Part shown: piece by piece, positions 21,926-31,667 of the stretch | Layout: the number at the start of each line of letters is the position of its first letter | How positions within the stretch are numbered: position 1 is the stretch's first letter | Source: Pseudoips prasinana | Taxonomy: Eukaryota > Arthropoda > Insecta > Lepidoptera > Nolidae | DNA length: 64,000 nucleotides | Direction of reading: 5' to 3' | Assembly: GCA_951640165.1 (NCBI GenBank) | Contig: OX621250.1 | Span: 8,742,001 to 8,806,000, forward strand | Notes under the pieces: model-generated | What the model was told of the DNA's origin: nothing | Database searches by the model: none | Seen by the model: only the letters and a program-made list of their open reading frames with translations | Made by a program: the position numbers and the translations under genes

Positions 21926-22005
21926 AGAGATTATATGGTTTTCTGGGCCCATTTTTATATTTTAGTTATAATATAAAAATGGGCCCAGAAAACCATAGTA
22001 TCTCT
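21926..22005. repeat. Perfect hairpin (28-bp arms)
   Basis: 'tatggttttctgggcccatt' and its continuation (21934-21961) are exactly inverted at 21970-21997, and 'agaga'/'tctct' extends the pairing outward. It is likely a snap-back MITE. Confidence 0.85.
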
Positions 22006-22500
22006 GCAAACAAAAAAAATATTGATATACCAGCACAATAAACCACACGTTCAAAGAAAACTAACTAATTGGCTACTTACCCTTTCTTACGAAGAAACTG
22101 AAGTCCTGCTGACTAGTTTTCATTAAATTAGTTAGTGGGAACGCTCACAAAAACATGTACAAACTGTCAAAATACACATAGGTATTATCTTATACAAATT
22201 GCCTATCAGTGTAATACACTCTGATCTCGCTAATATTTTATATCTAAAACTACGAGCAAATTTTTTTCTTCACACGTACTGCTCACACACACATACTTCA
22301 CGCATAACACGAATCTCCATTATATTTTTATATCATATTATTTATACATTCACATCCATTTTTGTATATTATTAAATAGACCAAAACCTATTTTGAAGTG
22401 GCCTTGTACTTGCAAATAATAGGTAATTGTTTGTTTTTTTTATACCCTTGGGTGTTTCTTGACAAAAAAATATACCTATAGAAAGCTCAATTATCAGCGA
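22006..22500. other. Intergenic
   Basis: AT-rich with no gene or recognised repeat boundary. Confidence 0.35.
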
Positions 22501-22507
22501 GTTTATT

Positions 22508-22548
22508 ATTACCACGTAATGGGGTCTCGCCTTCCATTACGTGGTAAT
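22508..22548. repeat. Perfect hairpin (15-bp arms)
   Basis: 'attaccacgtaatgg' at 22508-22522 is inverted at 22534-22548 around an 11-nt loop. Confidence 0.85.
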
Positions 22549-22559
22549 ATATATACTCA

Positions 22560-22745
22560 CAATAACACGTCGTTGCGTCTATTTAGCTCAACCCAGACTC
22601 CTCGCTGCTACTGGGAATATCCTGACAGAAAAACCCAATAAAACCCTACTACCCTATTTGCCCTACCTGGAAATCGAACACGGGACCTCACGGTCAACAG
22701 TCAGATGTTTCTGCCGCTAGAGTCCAAAGCAGTCAAGTCAGCGAG
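22560..22745 (-). mobile_element. tRNA-derived SINE
   Basis: The minus strand reads 'ctctagcggcagaaacatct' followed by a B-box-like 'cccgtgttcgatttccaggt' and a non-tRNA body. A tRNA gene is excluded because no cloverleaf closes. Confidence 0.55.
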
Positions 22746-23224
22746 CAACAGAGTGTAATGAAAGATACATTTAGTTCATTACAAAAAGTCGGCCAGGAAG
22801 CCGCTAGTTGCCTACTAATATTAGTTCCGTAACGCCTCAGTAGGTAGGTGCAAATATCTAGTTACTTATACATAGGTAGGTAAATATAATTTAATCAAAT
22901 ACAACTTTTACCCATTGCGCCAATTTGCACGTATGGATAAAATATACTATAATCACTAATGACAGTAATGACAACAATTTAGTGCAACGAATACCATACA
23001 ATAATAAAATCAAATGTCCAAAATTGGGTGCAAGGCCAAGTTCAATCACTATAGGTTTCGATATCGCTGTCTAAAATACTATGCCATGGGTCAGTGTGAA
23101 ATAAGAACAAATGATAGTGCTCGTAGTAACGAACCGGTTGTTGGAGTCACAAACACGGTGCGCACAACACAAACGAATGTTAGCTGGTAGCAAAGAGAAT
23201 AGAAAAACTATAACTGCGTTTACG
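22746..23224. other. Intergenic
   Basis: No gene or recognised element. Confidence 0.35.
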
Positions 23225-23350
23225 TTTTGGCCAGTAGGCGACTGAAGCAAGCGCATGAGAAGCGGCCGCGCGCCATTCATGCCGGCGGCAGCGGCTTGGC
23301 TCCCCCCGCCGCGCCCTCACCGACGTCACGTCAGGGGGTAATATGTGCAG
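23225..23350. promoter_or_regulatory. Isolated GC-rich island with paired CRE-like half-sites
   Basis: About 120 bp of GC-rich, CpG-containing sequence ('agcggccgcgcgccattcat') stands out from the AT-rich surroundings. 'cgacgtcacgtca' near 23321 holds two adjacent TGACGT-type half-sites (minus strand). This could be a promoter or 5' non-coding exon of a gene whose coding exons lie elsewhere, or a fragment of a GC-rich element. No coding frame is supported. Confidence 0.35.
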
Positions 23351-23755
23351 CGAGAGGCAAGACGATTTATACAAAACTCGAGCGCGTAAAATGTATGAAT
23401 AGACCTTTGGTATTTGGGAGAAACTAAAAACAAACAAGGATATATCTCTAACAAATGAAATTATTTGAACTTTTAGATAGATTGTCTAGCCCACTTTGAT
23501 TTTTTTTTGTGTTTTCATAATCCATACATTATTAATTAACGTCCAAAGTTGAGACAAATTACGGCGAAAATACGGATGTTTAGAGGTTTATAGTTTCGAT
23601 AATATGTATTTTTTTGGTATTATATTAAAGAAGACATGTTGATTATGTTGAGACCAATCGATATAATGATTTATTTTGCGTATAGGTGATTAAATAGTAG
23701 ACATATGCTACGAATACGTTTGTATGGAAAACACCTTGACTAGTTCGTTCTTAAC
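23351..23755. other. Intergenic
   Basis: AT-rich. Nothing recognised. Confidence 0.35.
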
Positions 23756-23878
23756 TTACTCGATCACACGTACAGTTTTTTCCATACATTGAGCACCAGC
23801 GCCTCTCGCGGAAACTATCAAGAACTAAAACTCTGGTGCTCAATGTATGGGACGAAACTGTACGTGTGATCGAGTAAG
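23756..23878. repeat. Hairpin element with ~43-bp arms
   Basis: The left arm 'ttactcgatcacacgtacag' onward (23757-23799) pairs with 23833-23877 with few mismatches, around a 33-nt loop. It is consistent with a short snap-back MITE. Confidence 0.8.
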
Positions 23879-23884
23879 TAAACT

Positions 23885-23945
23885 GCAGGAACTCGTGCTA
23901 GAGGCACAGGTCACCTGATGGTAAGTGACACCAGAGGGCCGGACT
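23885..23945 (-). mobile_element. LINE 3' tail fragment
   Basis: 'caggtcacctgatggtaagt' read on the minus strand is the usual CR1-group LINE 3' signature; it abuts the hairpin element. Confidence 0.5.
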
Positions 23946-24235
23946 TTAACAAAGGAATATGCTCGCTTCTCATGCCAGATCAGATATACCTCCGCAGTTA
24001 ATTGATCCAACAGGAATGGAGGAATGAAGATCAGATAACTTACATACCTACCTACTACTTTTTTGTAAATATAGTCCTAGATATACAGGAAGACAATTAC
24101 ACCCAGACCCATAATAAAATAAAAAGCCTTTTTATTTGCTCCTATGAACTAACATTAACAGTAACATTTTGTTTAGTGGATTAGTAATTATAATGAAATA
24201 AAAGTAATTTTTGTTAGTATTTATTAGTAAGGTAA
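23946..24235. other. Intergenic
   Basis: AT-rich with no supported gene. Confidence 0.3.
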
Positions 24236-24545
24236 TATGTATTTGATTTCTTTCATAGGAACCCCCGTGCGGGTGAAGGCCTCCTCCAGGTTGTGCCATT
24301 TATCCCTATCTTGTGCCAAACCGAGCCAGTGTTTGCCTGCGGTCTCGCGTATATCATCTGACCAGCGTTTGAGCGGACGACCTTGTTTGCGCTTTCCACT
24401 TCCTGGTCCTTTCCACTCTGTGACCACTTTCGTCCGACCCAGACCCATACATACACACAAATACCTGTCCTGGGTGGGAATCGAACCCACAACCTGCGGC
24501 GTGAAAGGCAAGCTTTAACCAACCACACCAACTGGCTCGTCGAAA
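24236..24545 (-). mobile_element. SINE head fused to the C-terminus of an RTE ORF2
   Basis: Minus strand, from 24545: a tRNA-like A box 'agttggtgtggttggttaa', a B box 'gtgggttcgattcccaccca' and the SINE body 'ggacaggtatttgtgtgtat' up to about 24440. The sequence then changes to RTE coding: 'KRKQGRPLKRWSDDIRETAG', 'WLGLAQDRDKWHNLEEAFTR' (frame 24511-24224). The two parts have the same orientation with no gap, so the open frame runs across the junction. It is probably a template-switch chimera, or a SINE family that recruited an RTE tail. Confidence 0.7.
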
Positions 24546-25289
24546 CACTCTGCGGAATAACATATTGGTTCTATCCGGGTATCATGGATTACATTTCGAT
24601 TTCTAGCAAGAGGGTCTGTGGAGAAACGTGCCGGCGGGTAGGCAAGTCCTAAAAATACCTCAAAATACTTCCCGTGATAAATGCAGAAAAAGACGCGACG
24701 TCATTTCTCTAGCCAATTTGATATTAATAGTAAGGAGATGTGTTAACTAATCAATAACGAATAGGTACGATATTTTTATTAGTTTCTTTAATTCATTTAT
24801 TTTATTTAATAGACTGTATGAAATAGTTAATACATTAAAGGAAAATATTATCCCTAATTTAGACTATAAACTAATTTAAATCAGGGATAATAAGTCTAAT
24901 AATTATTTATACGAACAGCAAGACGCAGCGTAGACAGCCTCCCTCCCCCCACCACTAGATTGACCAACAATTGCAAGTGTCGCGGATATGTTCCGGATCT
25001 GCATCCAAGAGCGGCCATCCTGGGGATCTTTGCGAGAAGCCTTCGTCGAGAAGTGGACGGCTTTCGGCTGTCATGATGATGATAAGAAGTCAAAGTGATA
25101 TTATTTACATATTCTTATTGTATATATTATGCATTTATGCTGCATCAATAGAGTGAACTAGAATACCAGCGCAGCATATTACTTAGCTGTAGCTATCAAG
25201 TGTAGAGATTATTGGGAACGAAGTGCATGCAGCGTGTGCAGGCCCTCTACAAAGATAGACCAATGAACTCGTAAAATCAAATTTCACTA
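24546..25289. other. Intergenic with a small hairpin and decayed LINE tail
   Basis: An imperfect hairpin lies at about 24850-24893 ('attatccctaattta' and its inverse). 25000-25085 ('gaagtggacggctttcggct', then 'gatgatgat') looks like a diverged RTE tail on the plus strand. No gene. Confidence 0.4.
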
Positions 25290-26115
25290 ATTGAAGTTAT
25301 ACTTCTTTTGGCGCGATGGAGAAAAATGATGAGAGTGAATTTTTACGATGCGCGCGCACACCGACACCAAAAAATTGAACAGCATGAAGTTAGTTCTAGG
25401 TGGTAGGACAGTGAATTTTTACGTTGCGCGCGCACGACGCGCGCGCATCGTAAAAATAGGAGCATGACGTTAGTTCTAGGTGGTATGACAGTGAATTTTT
25501 ACGTTGCGCGCGCACGACGCGCGCGCATCGTAAAAATAGCAGCATGACGTTAGTTCTAGGTGGTATGACAGTGAATTTTTACGTTGCGCGCGCATCGTAA
25601 AATTAACAGCATGAAGTTAGTTCTAGGTGGTATGAAAATGTATGAGAGTGAATTTTTACGATGCGCGCGCATCGTGCGCGCACATCGTAAAAATAGCAGC
25701 ATGACGTTAGTTCTAGGTGGTATGACAGTGAATTTTTACGTTGCGCGCGCATCGTGCGCGCGCATTGTAAAAATAACAGCATGAAGTTAGTTCTAGGTGG
25801 TATGAAAATGTATGAGAGTGAATTTTTACGATGCGCGCGCATCGTAAAAATAGCAGCATGACGTTAGTTCTAGGTGGTATGACAGTGAATTTTTACGTTG
25901 CGCGCGCATCGTGCGCGCGCATTGTAAAAATAACAGCATGAAGTTAGTTCTAGGTGGTATGAAAATGTATGAGAGTGAATTTTTACGATGCGCGCGCATC
26001 GTAAAAATAGCAGCATGACGTTAGTTCTAGGTGGTATGAAAATTGATAACTATGTTCAAGTTGTATATTAAGAAGTATAACTTCTAACGCGTGTACATAA
26101 GTACACACAAGTTTT
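25290..26115 (+). mobile_element. GCGCGC-rich element with nine internal tandem units
   Basis: Ends: 'gaagttatacttctt' near 25300 and inverted 'agaagtataacttc' near 26071-26085, followed by 'gtgtacataagtacac'. Between them 'gttagttctaggtggta' occurs nine times, separated by 'gtgaatttttacg' plus self-complementary 'gcgcgcgc' tracts ('ttgcgcgcgcacgacgcgcg' and variants). A second, shorter member with two units is inverted at 41888-42142. Open frames across it are repeat artefacts. Confidence 0.8.
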
Positions 26116-26264
26116 TTTTTATTAATATCTAATTGTTATCTAACCCATTGCATGCCACTGTGTCGGCGAAACATGTTGATCTATGTAATTATAACAACCT
26201 TGTACCGTGTTTCTGGCAAATAAACCTCAATACTCAAAAATATAAATCTATTCTATTCTATATT
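26116..26264. other. Intergenic
   Basis: Short AT-rich gap. Nothing recognised. Confidence 0.3.
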
Positions 26265-26860
26265 CTAAGGGTCGTTGGAAGCCGCTGGATACCGGTAGCA
26301 CAAATTAATTGTGGAGATCTTTGGGGCAGGCCTGGTGCTCTACCGGCTAAGTCGCCGAACATCGATTTCTTAAATGGCGTTCAAATAAATGCGATTAAAA
26401 ATTACTTAATCAATCGTTAAATCGTCTTAAACATTAACAATCTATTCCGGACCATTTATGACGTCCCATAATAATAATAATAATTTCTTTATTCGCTTCA
26501 GATATAGTCACAAAGATGGTAGGTTCCGACATCTACCCTTAGTGGGAATGCGAATATTAAGGGACTTAGGTACCATTACATGTTATAGTATTAAAGTAAA
26601 TTAAAAAGTAAAATTATCACACAATTAAATAAATGACACAATACAATAATAATTAGTTAATTTTAGTATAACTTCTTAAACACCTAATAATAAAATTTCT
26701 TAATAATCTCCATGTGCTCATGGAAGCCGTTTTAACGATTGATTAAGTCATTTGTAACCTTTATTTATTTGAACGCCATTAAAGAAATCGATGTTCAGCG
26801 ACTTAGCCGGTAGAGGCCCTGGTCAGCAGTGGACGTCTTTCAGCTGATATAAGGATGAAC
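26265..26860 (+). mobile_element. RTE LINE 3' tail interrupted by a MITE
   Basis: 'gggtcgttggaagccgctgg', 'gtggagatctttggggcagg' (26268-26336) resumes after the insertion as 'cagcagtggacgtctttcag' (26824 onward), together the standard RTE 3' end. See the separate entry for the insertion. Confidence 0.75.
26337..26817. mobile_element. 481-bp TIR element inserted in the RTE tail
   Basis: Inverted arms of ~85-90 bp ('tctaccggctaagtcg' and onward, 26339-26425, versus 26733-26815), with 'cctggt' directly repeated at 26331-26336 and 26818-26823 as a probable 6-bp target duplication. The interior has a (taa)n run and no coding frame. A partial relative lies at 56450-56560. Confidence 0.75.
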
Positions 26861-27534
26861 TACATGATTAAATTTGGTATAAGAAATTCTACTACTTGTG
26901 CTAACTGACCCACCAATTAATAAACAGTTTCAGTACATCTCAGTAACTTTCAGCTTACTCATCATTGGTTGTAACTATACGAAGTATTAATTCAGCCAAT
27001 CAGGAACAAGGCCAGGTAAATCCTATGAGTGTTTAGTCCTGATACTGTTCTATAGCTTGTGGTGTAGCACTCATTTAAATTGCACTAATAAATGTTTAAA
27101 TCTTTATACATACAGAAATAAAATTATAGTCGTAGAAACCTAACTATTCTTAATATAATAATTGAGAATAGTTAGGTTTCTATTCACATATATTGTAAAT
27201 TATAAACCCAGAGATAGTACTTACTGAGATTTAGACTATGCCACTTTATGCATGCGTCAGGATTGAGGGCCCAAGTTATTTAATCATAACAGTTTTAATT
27301 CACGTTTAAGAATTTCGTGGCCGTTTGCTTTCAGTTTTAACTAATTTTCCTAAAATTCTTATTTCGTTTCACAATAGTTCAAAAAATGGGCCCTCAATTC
27401 TGACGCACACCTATACTCAGCGTTCAAAAGATCTATAGACAAACATTAGGAAACATAAATTTTCTCTTGACATTGGCAAGATTATATGTGAATATTATAG
27501 ATTGCCAGTAACAGGATCAAAACTATATTAACAA
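26861..27534. other. Intergenic with a perfect hairpin
   Basis: 'gaaacctaactattct' (27135-27150) is exactly inverted at 27165-27180. 'gggccc' palindromes near 27268 and 27388 flank an inverted similarity ('gcgtcaggattgagggccc' versus 'gggccctcaattctgacgc'), so 27250-27410 may be another short inverted-repeat element. No gene. Confidence 0.55.
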
Positions 27535-27703
27535 CTAGCTGTGCCCCGCGGTGTTACTCGCGTTAAATTTTATAAATTTTCTTTGCTATAAACCTCACGG
27601 AGCCCGAGACCTTTCCAACGAATGCAAAACCGTGGAAATCGGTTCGTGCATTCTGGAGTTATAGCGTCAGGAAGGAAAACCCGACTTATTTTTATATAGT
27701 AGA
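27535..27703 (-). mobile_element. Non-autonomous Helitron, 169 bp, both ends present
   Basis: The minus strand starts TC at 27703-27702 ('tctactatataaaaataag') and ends CAGCTAG with G at 27535. A GC hairpin ('cgcgagtaacaccgcggg') lies about 10 nt inside the 3' end. The flanking minus-strand bases are A before and T after, as for Helitron insertion between A and T. It has no coding capacity and depends on a RepHel helicase supplied elsewhere. Confidence 0.8.
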
Positions 27704-28649
27704 TAACAAAAATATGGCACTGTCTTTAACCTTAACCTCTGTTGCCGGCTCCTTTAGTTTCAACATGGGAATAGAACCCAACAATACATGACTTAACAAC
27801 TCACAGAACAAAACCTGCTAACTGTTTACAATGTGGAATGTCATGACATAACATATTTAATTTAGTATTTCAGTAACTACAGAATAATTCAATATTTTAT
27901 TAAGTTGATAACAATTGTGTAAGCTTCATATTTATGTTTTGAAGGTTTTAGGCTGTACAAGAGTTATCTCAATATAACTCAGAAATGTCTACAGAAGTGA
28001 GTGTGAGAAGTGTGTTGAACTGAAATAAATTATTCTGATTCTTAAGTCTAATGTGTAATCTGTTTAAATTTTAGTCCATTGACAGAGTTTGAAAACGACT
28101 AGATCTAATATTTGTAATATATTGTAATAACTTTTGTAATTCTTTTATGTATTAGGTGACCAGCAATGTTCAGTTTACTGTAAGTAATATTGTAAAATTT
28201 AAACTTCATTTAATGATGATTGTAAACTTGTTTGTGGTTTCAAATAAATAACAAAAAATAAAAAAATATGGGCCTATTATACTGCCAAAATCAATAATTT
28301 AATTATTGTAGTCAGATATTTCTTATAAGCCCAATATTCCATTAAATAACTAAAGTCATAACATTCCACATTCATCTCCCTGATTGATGTATGGTCATGA
28401 ATTGGGGTTCATTGTAGTTTTGGCTCACAATGGTCTAACAAGCAGTTAATAATCCTAAAAACATCCTGAAATGCTTTTCTTTGCATTCCAAATTGTCCTT
28501 TAACATGATCTGGCATCCCCAATGACAGTGGGGAAGAGTACAACATAATTCCTCACAATTAAGTATATTTTAAAATTTGCTGGGTGGATGGCCACATGTA
28601 CAATGGTATACATCAGGACTATGTGCGGAAACCATACCCACTAGCATAT
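27704..28649. other. Intergenic, no gene supported
   Basis: AT-rich, no recognised element. Confidence 0.35.
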
Positions 28650-28800
28650 TAGTGGGGACAAGATGATGATGATGTGGTGACGGCCAACACAACAACTGCC
28701 ATCGCCAACCTGTCTGCTAAGTGTGGCGATTATGGCATATTCCCCCATTCTTAGGGGAGACTTTTTTCCAGCATTGGACATACTTTAGCTGACATGATGG
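28650..28800 (+). mobile_element. LINE (RTE-like) 3' tail
   Basis: 'gtgtggcgattatggcatat' and 'cttttttccagcattggac' match the tail at 6166-6425. Part of it is included in the local duplication described separately. Confidence 0.55.
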
Positions 28801-29091
28801 TATTTTAAAAACATCAAACCAAGAGGCCAGTTGCTTATGGCCAGCTTACTGTTCCATGATTAATCAGTGTAATAAAGCACCTAGGCATGCGGTCTGTCTA
28901 TAAATTGTGGCCATGAAGTGGTTTAAATTCTGATTATCTCAGTTCTTCAGAGGTGACTATTAAGTTGTCGGTCCCAGCTTATGTTGTTCTTTAAGATATG
29001 TTAGAGGCCTACTTGGTGGCTTGAACAACTCTGACATCAAGGTAATCACTAACCATATGATAACAACCATACAAATCATGATGCCAGTATA

Positions 29092-29148
29092 CCATCAGCT
29101 TACACTTGGTCACTTATAGGGAATAAGTGACCAAGTGTAAGCTGATGG
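29092..29148. repeat. Perfect 26-bp inverted repeat at the duplication joint
   Basis: 'ccatcagcttacacttggtc' and six more bases (29092-29117) are exactly inverted at 29123-29148 around a 5-nt loop. The left arm is the end of duplication copy 1. Confidence 0.95.
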
Positions 29149-29472
29149 CTGATGTATGATGATTATGGCATATTCCCCCATTCTTTGGGGAGACTTTTTT
29201 CCAGCAGTGGACTTACTTTAGCTGACATGATATTTTAAAAACATCAAACCAAGATACCAGTTGTATAGCCAGCTTACTGTTCCATGATTAATCAGTGTAA
29301 TAAAGCACCTAGGCATGTGGTCTGTCTATAGATGGGTGACCATTGAAGTGGTTTAAATTATGAGCATCTCAGTGCAGTCGGTCCCAGCTTTTGTTGTTCT
29401 TTAAGATATGTTAGAGGTGCCTACTGGGTGGTTTGAACAACTGTGACACCAAGGTAATCACTAACCATATGA

Positions 29473-29748
29473 TATAATAATAATAATAATATCTGGGGAC
29501 AATGTCACACAGACCATCCTAGCCCCAAACTAAGCAAAGCTTGTACTATGGGTACCAGGCGACGATATACATACTTATATAGATAGATAAATACTTATAT
29601 CCATAGAAAACATCAATGACTCAGAAACAAATATTCATGCTCATCAGACAAATATTTGCACTTACTGGGATTAAAACCCAGGACCACCAGCTTTGTAGGC
29701 AGGAGCACTACCAACTAGGCTACGGTGACCGTCGAACATACAAAAAGA
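29473..29748 (-). mobile_element. tRNA-derived SINE
   Basis: From the minus-strand 5' side: a tRNA-like head around 'gtagccta', B-box-like 'cctgggttttaatcccagta', the body 'atttgtctgatgagcatgaa' and 'tagtacaagctttgcttagt', then a (tta)n tail at 29474-29492. Duplication copy 1 supplies the empty site. Confidence 0.8.
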
Positions 29749-29908
29749 TAGCAACCATACAAATCATGATGCCAGTATACCATCAGCTTACACTTGGTCA
29801 CTTATTCCCTGTTATAATTACTACCATTTTACTGTTTTTAATTTAATGAAAGCTAGCCCTTGCATTGGCTAGTGATAGTATTAATTCTTAATTCTTATAA
29901 GTTGAGAT

Positions 29909-31667
29909 TCAGTCACTAAGAACAGACATAGCCATTTCCTTAGATATGCTGTCACACATGGTGTTCTGTTTCTCCACTTCTTGCTCATCCCCTGACCACC
30001 AACTCTCATCATCATCTTGTATAAAACACAGAAACAAATCATCCTCATAAGTAGGGAAATAATACTCAGGTTGATCCCACTTTTCCTTACTCAAAACCCA
30101 ATGCTTCATTTCCCTCATATGTTTCTCCAAATTCTTTGAGTCATCAAACTTAGTTTCGCATGATAAGCACTGCTTCATATGCATTTGTCGACGAATATAA
30201 TTCACAACTTTTACTTTGTGATAAAAATCCATACCAACTGTAGCTTTGATGAATGAGAATTGATGCTGGTGTTTCATATGGTCCACAATACTGTCATATT
30301 CTTTTTCCGTATGTTCACATAAGAGGCATGTGATTGATGGACCATTTTCATCAGTCCATTCAGACCACTCTGGATCGCTATCAACATTTGAATCATTTTC
30401 GAAGTCTGCAGACTTTTTGTTTGTGAAGTTTTTATTAAGTCTGTAGTGTTGCTTCGTTTGTTTCTCACCAAGATAGTTAACTAAGAAATATTTATCATAT
30501 TCTTTGTTATCTGGGTTGATTCTTTTGTGTCCTTTCTTGCGCATGTGTTCCTTTAGTATTGTACGGTCTTTAAAGTGTCCTTCGCAGAATATGCATTGTA
30601 AGTTTTCCAGTTTTGCTGCAATAGTGTCCACAAGATCATCTATGAATATTAAATTGTATGGTCTTGCAATGTGGAAATTATGCTTCTCATAGAGATGGTC
30701 CAAATAGTTAGATCTTGTTGTTGTTGACACATTCCTGCAGAATAGACATTCTCGGACATAGTTCCTGTCTTCCCGTTCAAACTGCTGTCTTTCTAGTAGT
30801 TTTTCAAGTCTTGTTTGTTGGAGATTTGAGCGTAGCTCTTTGTCTTCTGGGAGGACATCACTTAGTAGATAATACTCTTCATTTTTGGACTTAGTACCAT
30901 CAGGTTTGTTGTCAAGTAACATTGTTGTGCAATAGAAGGCTAGGTTCTGATCTGGAATTGGAAATAAATATTTAAATTATAATAAACTTTGATTATATCA
31001 CAATGCTTCCTTTTCTTCTAGTAAATCAAGTTAACATGGTTATACAAATTTTGTAAAAAAAAATCTTTTCACAGTATTATTGGATATGTAAGTTTATTTT
31101 TGCTGTTATCACAAAATAAATGTTAACAATTAGTAACTCTTTATATTTGGTTGATTTATTTTAGCAAACTTGAGGTGAAGTTAATATTGTTTTAATATAG
31201 GCACGTTATTATTTCTTAGATCATAGGTAAATCTAAATCCTTGGAATTAATATTCTAGGCGGTACTTCCATAGATATTTGGGATAGTAAATATAGTTAAA
31301 AGAAACGTGGATTACAACACAATTATTCACTAGAGACTAGCAGAGCATAATCAAATTTGATCATGTTGCAGTAAATCAAATAAAGTGAATTTACAAGTAC
31401 GTCATGTCATCACTAACCTTTAAACCGTAACCGCCAATACCGTAGATATTCCTTCAAATCTGCTATTTGATTCACATCAGCAATAACAAGACGGTGTACC
31501 ATGAATAAATGAGTAAGAAATTGCTTCTCATTTGTTGGCAAAATGAAATTTTCTTCACACAAAACGCATGAACACTCGACTACATCTTCACTCTTAAATA
31601 TCGACGGATTTTCAACTTTTTGGTGTAAAGTTAATGGTCCGAAAAATTCCTTCTCTTTTAAAGACAT
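29909..31667 (-). CDS. ZNF277: ZNF277-family C2H2 zinc-finger protein (two exons)
   Basis: The CDS joins exon 1 (31667-31418) and exon 2 (30951-29909), 1293 nt and 430 residues. Exon 1 ends before a GTTAGT donor, and exon 2 follows 'ccaattccag' (acceptor AG at 30953-30952). The join keeps frame and gives 'RLRFKDQNLAFYC'. Five zinc fingers: C34/C37/H53/H58, C152/C155/H169/H174, C203/C206/H219/H225, C292/C295/H308/H313 and C345/C348/H361/H367. Family hallmarks include 'LVIADVNQIADL', 'LSDVLPEDKELR', 'HMRKKGHKRINPDNKEYDK' and 'WDQPEYYFPTYEDD'. Members of this family are reported to bind ribosomal protein uS5 (RPS2), and the mouse protein is linked to Polycomb targeting; whether either holds here is unknown. 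Acidic stretches occupy the linkers. No frame damage is seen and length is normal, so it is probably functional. No clear AATAAA follows the stop. Confidence 0.92.
30952..31417 (-). other. Single intron of the ZNF277-family gene
   Basis: 466 bp, AT-rich, bounded by GT (31417-31416) and AG (30953-30952) on the minus strand. No repeat is recognised inside. Confidence 0.85.

Larger units (their letters stand above)
28728..29805 (+). repeat. Local direct duplication, second copy interrupted by a SINE
   Basis: Copy 1 (28728-29117) and copy 2 (29161-29805) share the same order of sequence, from 'gattatggcatattccccca' through 'gtgtaataaagcacctaggc' to 'cagcttacacttggtcactt'. Copy 2 contains an extra block at about 29473-29748 that is a SINE. 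Remaining differences are point changes and a few short indels. Confidence 0.85.

Noticed and set aside
24430..24545. Possible tRNA gene on the minus strand
   Set aside because: A and B boxes are present but the arms do not close into a cloverleaf and a SINE body follows.
25584..25842. Open frames over the GCGCGC array, and a CRISPR-like look of repeated units
   Set aside because: Frames follow from repeat structure. Units differ in length, abut without unique spacers, and the context is eukaryotic.
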